From NCBI RefSeq assembly GCF_014529535.1, contig NW_023503592.1:1549248-1613247 (forward strand): a DNA stretch of 64,000 nt, in the 5' to 3' direction. The position numbers and the translations under genes were made by a program. This document shows, piece by piece, positions 12,562 through 24,710 of the stretch (positions are counted from its first letter, which is position 1; each line of letters opens with the position of its first letter). The notes under the pieces are model-generated. The model was given only the letters and a program-made list of their open reading frames with translations, had not been told where the DNA came from and made no database searches. This DNA is from Bradysia coprophila (taxonomy: Eukaryota; Arthropoda; Insecta; Diptera; Sciaridae).

Positions 12562-14015
12562 ATGGATTGTCAGCGTAAGAAAGTCGAGCGGTTCGCAACG
12601 AAATCGTGGCAAAGTTAACGAATTTTCCGTTTTATTTGATTGCAGACGTGTGCGAAATTATCGAAAATACGAGTGCGGTTAATGGTCCATCGGATGATAA
12701 GAGCACAAACGAAATTGCCGGAACTCATTGTCATCGTGAAGATGATGTTGGCGCAATTGTCACAAAAATAGTCGAATTGGCGTACGATACTCACACCCCC
12801 TTCAAGACTGACCCAGTGAACAATGGCCAGGAAAGTGATGGAAAAATCAACATCGACGCAACAAACGAATCCGACGAAAGTTTTGTCGTTGATTGCATCG
12901 AAATTTGTACAAATGAATCGGCGGCATCGACAGCAGCTATTTCTTACGAGCCTTCTGGTGCAGTGGAAGGTACAGAAGGATATGAGGCAGATTCGAGTGG
13001 GCAGAAGCCTAACGTGGCGACGCCAAAAATCATTTCTGGTGAGCCTTTCGACATGATGCAAGTGAATGACAAACGCGAAGAAGATACAAATGTGCAGAAG
13101 CCGATCGTTGATAAAACGTTGACTAAATCTACCAGTGCGGTAGGTGAATCATTGAAACTGGACGAGTTTTACAGCCATAACGAGTTACATCGCAGAGGAT
13201 ATCTCATGAAAATCATCGGCAATGTCAAATGTGTGAGGAATTTGTCGTTGTCGTCCGACACAGTGCATACAAGCAAAGTTCAATGCCATGGATTTCCACC
13301 CGATCTTACCGAGAGTAAACTAATTCCGATGCTGGAAAGATATGGCCGAATACTCGAATTGAGATTCGTTGATCGTGCCACTACCTTGATAAACGTGACG
13401 TTTATGACCGACCAAGAAGCAAACAATGCCATCAAACAGCTCAATGGACGAATCGTTCGAGGACAGCCGGTCAAAGTGGAAACGTTCGTCGAGAAGAACG
13501 AACTGTATGTCAGACAGATTCCAGTTGAGGCGTCTAAGCAGCAACTGCTCAATCACTTCAACAAACTGACGCAAGGTCTCGTCAGCTTATTCTTGCTGTA
13601 CGCCCCCGACCACCCAACCTTTAATCGTGGATACTGCTACCTTACTTACATAGATTACGAATGCGCACTGGTTGCGAAAAATGTGATTTTAAATTCGTAC
13701 TATAGCGGCCGCAGGATGTATTGCGATTGGTCTGATCGACAAACGCGTGTGGACATGATTACGAACCATCGAACGTTCGTGACGCCGCCGCCGTACAAGC
13801 TGTACATGGACAATTTGCGTCCGGGCTTGACCACATCGGACCTGCGGAAATTGTTCTCCGTCTTCGGTGACGTGGTCGAGGTGGACAAAAACGGGAACTG
13901 GGCATCGGTGAAGTTCCGACATCCTTCGGAGACAAAGCGAGCCATCGTTAGAGTTGATCGGAAGTGTCTCGGAAATGAAAGCGTTCGGATTTCGCTAAGC
14001 GAATTGACGGAGTAG
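12562..14015 (+). CDS. hnRNP Q/R (Syncrip)-like protein with three RRM domains
   Basis: A predicted RNA-binding protein of about 460 aa. I place the start at ATG 12562 (codons M-D-C-Q). A donor CAGC|GTAAGA at 12575 and acceptor TTGATTGCAG at 12645 define a 71-nt intron that joins in frame to 12646-14015. Without this intron the long frame has no upstream ATG. The first ~200 residues are acidic and low-complexity. RRM1 (about 214-290, VQCHGFPPDLTESKLIPML) and RRM2 (about 293-370, ELYVRQIP and NRGYCYLTY) follow. RRM3 is at about 395-456 (KLYMDNLRPGLTTSDLRKLF). The spacing and the RRM2 sequence match the hnRNP Q/R, A1CF and RBM46/47 group. RRM1 has a weak RNP1. The single large exon and divergence suggest an old retrocopy or fast-evolving paralog (inference). 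No RGG tail is present. Confidence 0.8.
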
Positions 14016-14083
14016 ATGAGTGTCGCTGCTCGCTTCTCTCTTTTGTTTTCATTCAGAAATTTGTGTTGGAATTTTCTTTTTCA

Positions 14084-14089
14084 AATAAA
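14084..14089 (+). terminator. poly(A) signal of the RRM gene
   Basis: AATAAA lies 69 nt after the TAG stop codon, at a normal distance for a short 3' UTR. Confidence 0.7.
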
Positions 14090-15990
14090 ATTGGAATATG
14101 GGGAAGGCCGCTGCATTTTTGACTTACGGGATTATGGGGGCCAGGTGGTCTTTTCAACTTTTCGCACCGTTGGAAATACAAGAAGTTCGCTAGCGCAAAA
14201 GAGCCCAAAGTTATCTAAACAATGAATGTAATGCGTCGGGGAATCGGGCACACGAAGAGAGAAAATATCACATTTTCGAAAACATGTTTTCACTATCTCG
14301 CAGACGCAAAGTCAATGCTACGAAATTTCCTAACTCTTTCTTCAACTTAATGTCTACTTTTACAAAATTATAGGAACGAAATCGTGCCAGTTCTCCCTTT
14401 ACGTGTAGTTGAAAAGTGCGTTGTGTTGGCACCCGTCCCCGATGCTTTCAGGTAAATATCAAATTCTATCATTGTTCCCTCAGGCGCGCCGACTTTGGTC
14501 ATGCTCGTAAAAGTCAATTGGTAGACATCTATTTTGGTCAATGAAATGTTGAAGCTGTCCACTAATTTCATGGGGGACAACAGCCCCCTCGCACTACTGT
14601 GCTCGGCACCACTGTCTCATCGTTGCTTTGCCAATATTCTATCTATCATATTTACTATTCCTCTAGCAATTCTATTGAGGGAAGGCTAGGCTGTTACCAA
14701 TAGAGAGAGGAGGACCAGTTGTTCTAACTTGCCTTCAGGGCACCATTTATATGAAAATATTCGTCAATAACACCTGCAGGCAAATTAATTGGTTCTCGCT
14801 ATTCACGCTCTAACCGCTACAATATTTTATGATGTTGCATTAAAAGCGGATCACAGTGCAGTTGATCTTTTTGAATGTTATTAATCAACTGGAGGCCCTG
14901 AACAAGGTTTTACAACAAATTTAAGTTTTCAACAGTAGCATTTGGTGATTTGGTGCACTAGGAGTCAGGCCACGTGGGCTACGTATTCAGTGCTGCGGAG
15001 AACTGATTCGGGTTGTAATCGGTAGACGATGTAATTTAGAGATAAGTGGGCAGCCCGAAAAAGCATGGGCATTCGCGGTCTGTAAGGTATGGTATGGGCA
15101 CTTTCATAAAACGTAGGCGCCCACCAAACTAGGACTTTTCATCGTACTTTCTTCAATTCAAAACTACAGCGATTCATCAAATTTTAACCATTGTGAATGT
15201 CGTTTTTAATAGTTCGCCTGAAATTTCTTAGAGAGCAGGAGCAGTGAGTGAAGAGGGTGTGCGATATGTACACTGTTCTTTTGGAGTGGATTGAAAGATT
15301 TCCCAGTAATGAGTAATATTGCGAGAACATATTTGGCGATTCCGGCGACAGAAACGACTGATGAACGAGACCTTGCAGACGCTGCAATCATTCTAAGTGC
15401 AAAAAGTACACAGTTGACAGGACTATCTTTAGAAGACCTTCTCTACATACAAGTGTAGACTTGCCTTTGTAATGCATTTTTACGATGAAAAAAATTAAAG
15501 TAAACGTTCAAAACTTTACAATTCGGCCGATTTCTGTTCACATAGTTTGTGGGCTAGGCCAGTGCCAATGGGCAATTTACTTTCAGGCATTGGGCTTTTT
15601 TTCTTACATGATGGGCATAGTGGGCACAAAAATTTGCTATGCCCACTCATCTCTAATGTAATTCCAATAGTAAGAGAATTTCGTCCCATGGGTGTGAGGG
15701 AAGCTGGTGAAGACTCGTCTTAGTTCAAAAACTACCATTTTCGGAAGGACGGCTCTCTGCAGATTCATGGGTGGTACATTGGTAATCAGTCATTCTGATA
15801 GAGAGGTTTGTCTGCCACTAATCACAATTTTTTTTTTCAAACTGACTGAACGAGTGCACATAACGGTTCAAAATTACAAAAAGAACAAATTTGTCGCTTG
15901 ATTACAATGCATCAGCAGGAACAGAAAAAAAACTTGTGAAAGGCTTAGCGCAAATCTTTCAAGTTTCGTATTGAAATTCTAAAAAAAATC
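14090..15990. other. intergenic between the RRM gene and the tRNA cluster
   Basis: Nothing recognisable. Short frames on the minus strand (14368-14580 and 15184-15391) have no known domain. A 'GGGCA' -rich stretch near 15540-15650 looks like decayed repeat sequence. Confidence 0.4.
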
Positions 15991-16062
15991 CTCCCCGGCG
16001 GGGAATCGAACCCCGGTCTCCCGCGTGACAGGCGGGGATACTTACCACTATACTACCGAGGA
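15991..16062 (-). tRNA. tRNA-Asp (GTC)
   Basis: A 72-nt gene on the minus strand with the same cloverleaf as 289-360. The anticodon is GTC and the discriminator is G. The A-run just below 15991 on the plus strand is its oligo-T terminator. It is the first gene of the tRNA cluster. Confidence 0.97.
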
Positions 16063-16135
16063 CTTGAATATTCTCGACGCTAAAATAATTCTTGGCAACA
16101 CCGAATCTAAAATGTATTAAAAAAATAAAAATGAT

Positions 16136-16206
16136 TGCATCGGCCGGGAATCGAACCCGGGCCGCCCGCGTGGCAGGCGAGCATTCTACCACTGAACCAC
16201 CGATGC
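16136..16206 (-). tRNA. tRNA-Gly (GCC)
   Basis: A 71-nt gene reading GCATCGGTGGTTCAGTGGTA at its 5' end. The anticodon loop CTGCCAC gives GCC, the T arm is GGTTCGATTCC, and the acceptor pairs GCATCGG with CCGATGC with discriminator A. It lies 74 bp beyond the tRNA-Asp gene on the same strand. Confidence 0.97.
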
Positions 16207-16393
16207 TTACGTTTGCTTCGATTTCCGTGCAAATCGATTAAAAGAGAAGCTAAGAAAAAAAATTTAATTTGGCTCTTTTGTGTTTTTGTCCGTTGTTACT
16301 ATGTGGTTATGTTAAAATTGGGTGTGAACTATTTTAGGTGGTTAAAGTACACACACTACTTCCATAGATTTATTTAAAAAAAAAAAAAAGATT

Positions 16394-16465
16394 TTCCCGT
16401 ACCGGGAATCGAACCCGGGCCTTCTGGGTGAGAGCCAGATATCCTAACCACTAGACAATACGGGA
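16394..16465 (-). tRNA. tRNA-Glu (CTC)
   Basis: A 72-nt gene. The anticodon loop reads CTCTCAC, giving CTC. The acceptor TCCCGTA pairs with TACGGGA and the discriminator is A. An oligo-T terminator follows on the minus strand. It differs from the four neighbouring Glu genes at the wobble base and in the acceptor stem. Confidence 0.97.
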
Positions 16466-17130
16466 CTTGGAGTTCAACTTGTAAGACCACACCTTGAACA
16501 TAATGACGGCATTTTCCTCAAATCACGTAAACCGAATAATTCAAATAAAATTGCGAAAAAATCATGACGGCATTAGAATACTAAATTTGTGAATGTTCAA
16601 CTAACATGTGTGCACAGACTGTTTTATTATAATGAGAAACGATTCACTGTTCATTTGATGTTGAACGATTTTTTGGTTATTTATGATTGTGATGACGATC
16701 AAACCGATCATCAAAAGAAATTTTTTCCTTACGGCACGGACTAATAAACAAAAACTTCCAATTGAAAATTAATTACCGAATCTGTCCGTACAATTTTGAT
16801 GCATATCCGAAGAGATAAATTTCAAATAATTCGAACAACCTATGCATATGCCTTACCCATAAACGTTTTATCAATGGAACAAATCGCATTGAACAACGAA
16901 TACAAGCTGTACCCGCTCGGTCGCATTCACAAGGGTGTAACTTAGAACAATTTTTATTATCGCTGCTTAGAACATTTTTGATTTTTGTACCAGCCCTGTC
17001 GTTCAAAATTATCGACTCGTTTTTTAATTTTCTGAATGTTAGCTCATTACCGACAATACCACAACATGTACCGAAATATTTTTTGAACCGGTGGGTGGCG
17101 AATTAAAGTCGCATTTGCGTCTAGTTCTCC

Positions 17131-17369
17131 AATTAATTTAATTAAAATCTGATTCTTATTGTAAAAAAAAACTTGAAACGAGCCGAACAATTCTTATGAT
17201 CTGGAATTTTGATCACCCAACGCAGACCCAGTCAAATAAATCGACAAACATTTTAAATGCAAATTTAACCGATTTCTGTGATACAATTGGAAATTCCAGA
17301 TCATAAGAATTGTTCGGCTCGTTCCAAGGTTTTTTTTAAAAATAATATCAAATTTTAATTAATTTAATT
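17131..17369. mobile_element. MITE with nested inverted repeats
   Basis: The outer inverted ends (AATTAATTTAATTAAAAT and its inverse near 17353-17369) enclose a longer inner pair. ACGAGCCGAACAATTCTTAT near 17178 is inverted near 17305. The length is about 240 bp. It is noncoding and lies between two tRNA genes. Confidence 0.75.
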
Positions 17370-17618
17370 AAAGAAATAGATGGTAATCGATCAAATGGGT
17401 TGGTAATTCAATTTGACAAAATCAAAACCAAAATCTGCTGCCTTTTTCATGTAGTTCGTTAATGTTTATAGTTTTCGGCAACAACGATTTTCTGTTATAG
17501 TAACTTTTAATTGTCTTCGGCAATTGCCTAAAATCGATGGTATTTTACGACAATTTTTTATTGTAAAGTGGCACCCTTGGTCGCATTCTTAAAAAATAAA
17601 ATAAAAATGAAAAAAAAT

Positions 17619-17690
17619 TTCCCATACCGGGAATCGAACCCGGGCCTTCTGGGTGAAAGCCAGATATCCTAGCCACTAGACAATATGGGA
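17619..17690 (-). tRNA. tRNA-Glu (TTC), copy 1
   Basis: A 72-nt gene with anticodon TTC, acceptor TCCCATA pairing with TATGGGA and discriminator A. It is identical in sequence to the copies at 18131, 19782 and 20187. It forms a head-to-head pair with the gene at 18131-18202. Confidence 0.97.
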
Positions 17691-18130
17691 TGTAAGGGCA
17701 CTGTTGTTAATACACAATTACACACAGACATCACACTGTCAAATGGTACAGACATTTTTCATCGCATATTGTAAACCAATCTTTGTGATATGTTCGAATC
17801 GTTCGAACTTCGAACACTCGCATGCAGTACGCATACATGTTCACGTAATACAAATGCAAATGGTACATGTGGGTTGGTGTGAATTGTGTATAGTAGTAAT
17901 GTTGGTCGACACGATATAACTTGAACTTGTGAGTTTGCTCACATTGATTTACCTATCGCATCGAAATTGAATGAATGAATTTCGAAATTTCATTGATGAT
18001 TTTTTGTCAGTATTGAGTATGTTAACTGAACATAGTTAAGTTGAATTTTGTCGTGCATTTACATCACATACAGATACACATGATACACGGTTTCGAGTAG
18101 ATCGTTCAGTTTAAACGAGCGGAACATGCA

Positions 18131-18202
18131 TCCCATATTGTCTAGTGGCTAGGATATCTGGCTTTCACCCAGAAGGCCCGGGTTCGATTCCCGGTATGGG
18201 AA
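18131..18202 (+). tRNA. tRNA-Glu (TTC), copy 2
   Basis: Identical to copy 1 but on the plus strand, and followed by a T-run terminator. The 440 bp between the two divergent genes carry no clear shared sequence with the equivalent gap of the second pair. Confidence 0.97.
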
Positions 18203-19781
18203 ATTTTTTTTACAATTTTTGATTTTAAGCTCAATCCAGAAATGTTTTGAAAAAAAGAAACGATTGGCAGACTGAAGAAGGAAAGGTGCACTTACTAGGC
18301 AACAAATGTGTTTCTTCAATTAACGGTGAAAATTCTCATCTAAAATGCAGATCCATCGCAATCAAAAGAATTTTTAATTTTTTTAAATACCAGAGGACAA
18401 GCAATTTTGAGGCTTCAGCCCACTCCATCTTTTGCATTTGTTCTGTTTTTAGAAAGTACTCAAATCTCCAGTGTATCACTACAGAAAACTATACGATCCT
18501 GATCTGAAGAGAAATTGACAGCGTATCACACAATTGTAAAAACATTTTCATGTAAAATTGAGTACTTTCTGCAGCTGACGATCACTATGATCACTTATGG
18601 TTGAAGTGCGTTAATGAATAGAATATCGATGGAAAGGGCTGTTCATTCATGGGACGAGATTAGGGATGTCGTCGGATGCGACCACTTAAAATCGAGTTCA
18701 ATACACCAAAGCGAGTGTGACGGGAATTTCAACCGAATTGAAAATTTAGTTGAGATCGCCATATGGCATGGCAGCAGTCGAATCTAATTATCGAATCTTT
18801 ACTGAAAATGTATACGTATTTATCCTACCACCTCAATAAAATTCATAAAGTCCATTACGGAACCCAAAGGAAACCCCGAAAATACGTCAAATCGTCGAAT
18901 TCTAAAATTGGTAAGATGCTGGACCATGTGGATGGAGTGGTTGAGATTTCAGAACAAAACTTCCACCACCTCAATAATCGTCAATCGTCCAGAAGGGAAC
19001 ACAAAAAAACCCTCAGAAGTCCTTCAGAATTATTGAATTCTAGAATTGGTCAGATGCTCGCCCATAGGAAATGGTGGAAATCCATCTCCTCAATTATTCC
19101 AAAATCTGCGAAGAAAAAGATGCAAAAAATGTCTTCGTAGGGCAGTTTGTGCAAAACCCTTGCCCTGATCTCTAGAATGCCACTTAGTCCTCCAAAACTC
19201 CGAACTTTCCCGACCGATTTTTCCAATTTTCATCTGGGACCTCACAATTGTTCATATCTTTCAGGAAAAAAAAAAGAATTTTTGAATTCGATTTACATTT
19301 ACTCAAGCTATCGTGTACACAGACGACACAGACGGACATTTTATTTTTGCTGATTCGTCATCTATAGCAATAGGCAAATGCGTCACCCTTACCATCTGCT
19401 TCGAATTCCATGTGTTCCAAACGGCATAACAGTCACAATAGCCCCAGTACTTCGTACGGATCTAATAAATTTTTGGAAATCATATGACAATTACTCGTGT
19501 TATCAATAAATTTAAGGTTTTTGTTAATCAATTCATGGCTTTTCAATCATAGAGAACATTTTCTGACAAACAATTTGTCGTGATCTGTGTCTGTAAGACT
19601 CTGACTTTCAGTCAAGGGAATAGCTTTGCCAGTCTAGAAAGTGAACAAAATGTTAATGTTGATGATCATAGTAGCAGTGACGAAATATGTCAAATTAAAG
19701 TCGTCCAACCATTTCAAATATTTTCTTCTTCAAAAGAACAGAATTTAACCCAAGAATTGCAAAAGTAGAAAGAAAAAAAAT
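18203..19781. other. spacer inside the tRNA cluster
   Basis: No gene is recognised. A frame at 18763-19140 covers two similar segments (about 18890-18930 and 19025-19070, both with GAATTCTA.AATTGG), so it is repeat-derived. At 19320-19472 there is a partial copy of the TCGTACGGGGC-type module, including GATTCGTCATCTAT and TACTTCGTACGG. Confidence 0.5.
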
Positions 19782-19853
19782 TTCCCATACCGGGAATCGA
19801 ACCCGGGCCTTCTGGGTGAAAGCCAGATATCCTAGCCACTAGACAATATGGGA
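19782..19853 (-). tRNA. tRNA-Glu (TTC), copy 3
   Basis: Identical to the other three Glu-TTC genes, on the minus strand, and head-to-head with 20187-20258 at 333 bp distance. Confidence 0.97.
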
Positions 19854-20186
19854 TATGAATTGCAGTCGTCTAAACTGATTGCATTGGAATAGGCAAACAT
19901 ATGCTAAAACGAAACACCCAAATTCGATTCAGTTGAATGTATATTAGAAAACACATCCATAAATCACTGTGATGTCGCTCGCACATGTATGTTAACTTAT
20001 TTAACTTGTAGTTTTGTGTCAGTCAAGTATGTGGATGTGTGTGAAAACATTTCGAAAATGTCTTTGATTGTGTTAGTACATATGTGAAGTGGTTTACATT
20101 CTCCGATGAAATGATTGTGTGTGTAGTGTATGCATTTAACAGTGTAATGGCTATGGTAGTCGCGTTTAAGCAATGCAATCAGCATA

Positions 20187-20258
20187 TCCCATATTGTCTA
20201 GTGGCTAGGATATCTGGCTTTCACCCAGAAGGCCCGGGTTCGATTCCCGGTATGGGAA
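20187..20258 (+). tRNA. tRNA-Glu (TTC), copy 4
   Basis: Identical 72-nt gene on the plus strand, followed by a T-run terminator. It is the last tRNA of the cluster. Confidence 0.97.
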
Positions 20259-20499
20259 ATTTTTTTTCCTAATGTTTTTTTGTTTTTTTTTCGTAAATTT
20301 TTTATTTGGCCGAAGAAAGGGATCAATCGGAAACTGTTATTCTGACTTGAAGGGCAATGGGTCTTGCGGATGACACCGTCCAAAAGTTTTGTCGCAAAAT
20401 GTTCACTACTGTATGACAAAATGCATGTATGACAGCTTGCAGTCTATAACCAATGATCAATGACCAATGTGAATTTCCCCTTTGTGTTTGCGTCCTGCA

Positions 20500-20725
20500 G
20501 AAGGTTTTACAGCAAGAATTTTTCTGCGACTGGTTTTCCGTGAAAACTTTTTCTGTAGCTTATTGTTAGTGAAAGTGTTTTTTGTGGCTGATTTTCTGCG
20601 ATTTCCTGTAGATAATTTCCAGTGAAAGTATTTTCTGGGGTTGATTTCCCATTAAAGTATTTTCTGTGGAAGTTGGCCGTATGAGGTTTTACTGCGAAAT
20701 TTTTTCCCGCAAAGGTTGTCTATAG
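20500..20725. repeat. degenerate tandem repeat, roughly 55-60 bp
   Basis: Repeated phrases such as GTGAAAGT.TTTTCTG and GCTGATTTC recur four or five times with drift. There is no coding potential. The unit length is approximate. Confidence 0.55.
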
Positions 20726-21566
20726 CTGATTTCAAATGAAAGTCTGAACTGTGAGATTATGACGCTCGTCTTCCTGCAGAGTTTTTTCCCTTGAGGATTG
20801 TGATTGTTTCTATAGTTAATTGATCGACTTGCCTTTGTGAAGTTGATTGTGGTTTTGTCAACGATTTTATCCATATTCGCTGGTTACGGTTTCCAATTCG
20901 ATTGGCGTAAAAGGATACGCACGAGTGGAGAAGGCGAATGCCGGAATTGATGGCGTGAAGGTAGGAGATTATTGTTTTTTCTTTGAAAGTTTTCAAGAGC
21001 GAGCGCTCAAGATGCCTTCGTCATCAGTCTTCGATTTTAATTTCTGTTCAAGTTTCGTTTTACTTCGTTTTGCTGCGTTTGGGGATGAATTTCATAGCAG
21101 CTTTCACAACAGTCCGTGTTTCCATAAGTGGATGGTAATTAATTTGAAAAAACTTTGAACGCTCCTTCGTGAGTAAAGTTTCTCGCTGTCTTGTGTAAAG
21201 GGCTAGTGGAAACAGCTGAATGATCTGTCCACTCTGACCTCGGACCGCGCCGCTAGTTCTCGAGGTCGAAACAGCTTTTTCTTATTTTTTATCACTTTAC
21301 GTTATGTTCGGACAAGGGAAGAGCTATAGCTCTGTTTGTCCTTCCGGAGTGTGTTTCCTTAGAAATTCAGTGAAAACAAGTTGCGTTGCTGAGCTTTTCA
21401 ACTTTGATTGGGCGGAATTGGTGTGTACATAGGAATGCGCGAAGTTGATGGTTGTAAATGGTTACACGAATGAACTATTTCATTTCATGTACGGCGTACA
21501 CTTGTCAGTGACAAGTGTCAAATTTGGAGGCTTTAGTGATAAGAGCTACCGCTTAGCATTGTTTGT

Positions 21567-21750
21567 ATAGGTTTCTTCCATCGTACGGTAAAAACGAATT
21601 TTGACAGGCCGAAAACTACCGACCGTCATCCACAGAAGCAAACATAACCGCAACTTAAACAAATTTGTTTGTTAAAACTTCAAAGTGAGGTTGTGTTGGC
21701 TTCTCTGTGGATGACGATTGACATTTTGAACTGCCTTGGAAGAAACCTAT
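21567..21750. mobile_element. MITE, about 184 bp
   Basis: The terminal inverted repeat is ATAGGTTTCTTCCA at the left and its inverse at 21737-21750. The inner arms GTCATCCACAGAAGC and GCTTCTCTGTGGATGAC also pair. It is noncoding. Confidence 0.8.
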
Positions 21751-22633
21751 TTTAACTCTGACAACGAAAACAAGTCATCTATCGTTATAAAAAAACACAA
21801 GACCTACTATGATTTCATTAGCCTCCCAATATTTTCTATGATCATGCTAGTAGCAGTGCTGTGCCTTTACTTACATTTTCTAAACTAAGTTCATCGGGTG
21901 TAAGGAGAACAAAAAATTAAACAATTTAGCACTTAAAAACCTTTCATGGAAGCACAAGCAATCTTCACATCTTCCATATATCAGATATGCAAATCTATCA
22001 TTGTAATACTTCCAACGATATCGTAATGGTTTATTTTTAGTTTTCGCCTTGGATTTTTTTTTGTTTTATGAAAAATTACCAGCGTAGATCAGATCAGATC
22101 AGATGAAGGTTGCTCCAAATCCGAATCCAAGATGCTTAAGAAAAATTTAATAATTTCCATATATTTAGGTTTGAAGTTTCGTTCGTCACAGGACAGGTCA
22201 TGGATCGGTGCATCTATTACTATTTCGAAATATCACTTCACGGAAAACTCATATATGCACCCCAGACGAAGAAATCGGGAACAGCTTCACGATTATAGAA
22301 CATTAGTTGTGTGCTGCATATTGATCTGAGGATCATACAATGCCCGCCTAATGAATATTGTTGTTGTGGTCTTAGCTGTATGCCTGTTTTATAATATAAA
22401 ATGACGCCATTTTTTTCAATTCAATAAACAACCTAATTTATCGTTTAATAGAAGAAATTGATTTAATTATCTTTATCAATTTTATTTGCAAAAAAAAACA
22501 AAAAAACGTTTAAAAAAAATTAATTTTTTTAAATTTTCAATTTTATCATTATTATTTGTTATTAGCCGTAGATTTATATTTAAATTCATCATATTAAATT
22601 GCTAACAGAATTTTTTTTTTTGCTTACGTTTTT

Positions 22634-22728
22634 TCCGGTCACCCACCCAAGTACGGACCGCGACCATCGATGCTTAACCTCAGTTTCTGACTGCCAACGA
22701 CTTTACCACTGCTGCTATACTGCTTGCA
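22634..22728 (-). mobile_element. 5S rRNA-derived SINE fragment (SINE3-like)
   Basis: Read on the minus strand, the segment contains GGTTAAGCATCGATGGTCGC followed by GTACTTGGGTGGGTGACCGG. This is the internal promoter half of 5S rRNA (compare GTTAAGC...GTACTTGGATGGGTGACCG). The 5' half of 5S is not recognisable. Instead there is GTGGTAAAGTCGTTGGC, which resembles an A box. A 5S-derived SINE or a decayed 5S pseudogene both fit. I favour the SINE because of the surrounding repeats. Confidence 0.65.
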
Positions 22729-22790
22729 TATAGTGGCAGTCTTATTTCGAACCGTTGTTACTTTGCTTTATGCAGCACACAGGCATATTT

Positions 22791-23638
22791 ATACCTGCAT
22801 GCTGAATATTGACTAAATGAATAAAGTCGTCCGTATTTAGAATGGGTTTGGGTTATACATTTAATTGAATTTATTTTCTATGAAATGTAGTACTTCTCCC
22901 CACTAAGCAATGTCATCGGATATTATTATTTTAATTCTGAGCCTGGTTCTGAATTAGAGGTTTTTTCAATCGTTCTACAAAAAAACTGTTCACATTAATA
23001 GTGAGCATCTATTACGCGAATTAATAAATTAAGATTGGCTCACCTAGTTTGTGTATATTACGTAGGTGGAAGCACGGGGTTTCAGGGGGTTTCGAACATT
23101 TAGTTTTTTCATGTTGCAGATATTGCAGTGTCAAATTCTGTCCAAGATGTGACATATTTGCAAGGTATTGGCCTTTTTCACAAAGTATAAACAGCGTAAC
23201 CTTCGTAAAAAGAATCTTGAATCTGACAAGAGCACGTGTGCCAACGTGTAAAAAACAAATGTTCAAAACCCCCTGCTGAACCGTGGCGATCCTCTTGTCA
23301 AACGGACAGTACATAAACAAATTCCATCATTTATTGCTGAATACCACCAACTATTTCTGTTAACATTTCAAAAGCCTTTAACACCGAAAATGGATTTAAA
23401 AGTTCGTTCGTCAAAATTTCTATTGAAATACATAAATGTAACATTATCATTGCATATTAATTCGGTAAAAATAGAAATAACTTTAAATGAAGGAATAAAA
23501 TTAGATTTGATAATCACCTTATGCGTATGTTCTTGAGATCTTCCTTTTATTGCATTAAAACAATAAATTTATTGTTGCATAGTCCATTCTAAATACAGAC
23601 GACTTTATTCATTTAGTCAATATTCAGCATGCAGGTAT
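22791..23638. mobile_element. element with 54-bp terminal inverted repeats
   Basis: The left end (22791-22844, starting ATACCTGCATGCTGAATATT) is matched in inverse at 23585-23638 with about one mismatch. A short extra copy of the right end (ATTTAGTCAATATTCGGCAT) follows at 23653-23672. The 740-bp interior has no transposase I recognise. It is nonautonomous. Confidence 0.75.
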
Positions 23639-24453
23639 AGTTCGATAGTACCATTTAGTCAATATTCGGCATGCAGGTAAAGTTAAGTAATACATCCCAC
23701 AACTAATTTGAAGATATAATTCAGCACACAGCAAATATATACCTGGGAACCTCACAATATTCCTACGAGCTGAATAATATTGTTGCCGGAACTATATTTT
23801 GAAAATATTCATATTACATGTTTATTGTAATACAACACACGGGAACATTATTCAGTCTGCAGCAAATATATGCAGCACACAACAAATGTCGAATTTGCCG
23901 AATTTTCCGTGTTGAATCATTGTCCGGTTTAAGTTTATTCCTTAAAAATATGTGATCTAAAAGTAGAGTCTCAAAGGCTTGTGAGTCAAATTTTAACCTG
24001 TGATTTTTAATAGCCAGGCAACACAGCGGATGCTATTCAACACCTACCTTTGGGAGCCAGAAATAAATTTCGCGCACTTGGCTATTCGCATCCGGTGTCG
24101 AATAGCCACACAATACAGTGCATGCTATTTGACACCGGTGTCAGATAGCATCGGCCTTTTATTTTTGTTAACATTTTGAAAATTAGTTTCGAAAATTTGT
24201 TAAATAATCTTTGGACCAAAATATTTTCTGAACAAAAAATGTTGCCTTTCTTTCAAAGAGTCTCGAAGTCAACGATTTCATGAAACAACAAAACACAGAC
24301 GCATTCGAATTGCTCAAAAAATGGGCAAGTGAACGTGTTATCGAAAAAACTTTCAGGCAGGTGCATCGAACTATGGTGATTAAAGATCTACGTTTATTGA
24401 TAATTTAATAGAGAAAAAATCTACTTTGTTGTCTATCCGTCAGTCCACGTCAA

Positions 24454-24702
24454 TTGACTGGGAATCAGCAGAGAAATCTATTTCATTCTTTCAATAGGTT
24501 CAAACGTAAAGGTGGAACCAGTCCGTTTACTTCTCAAATGCCAATTCTTTCAATGGTGATACACATAATTTTGTCAATACCTATGACAAGCACTCCTAGC
24601 GAGAGAATTTTTTCTATCAGTGGATTAATAGCCAACTCCAGAAAACCATGCTTTTTATTCACAATAACTAACTATTAACTATGTCAGCAAGAAAAAAAAG
24701 CA
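24454..24702 (+). pseudogene. hAT transposase C-terminal remnant
   Basis: The translated stretch contains MTSTPSERIFSISGLIANSR. This matches the C-terminal dimerisation motif of hAT transposases (P.TS..SER.FS..G.I....R). The rest of the transposase is not recognisable, so this is a fragment. A hAT-like MITE is inserted directly after it at 24711. Confidence 0.7.
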
Positions 24703-24710
24703 GCAAGGAT

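Noticed and set aside
12606-12645. GTG start of the long RRM frame
   Set aside because: GTG starts are not expected in a nuclear gene. A donor at 12575 and acceptor at 12645 link an upstream ATG in the correct frame.
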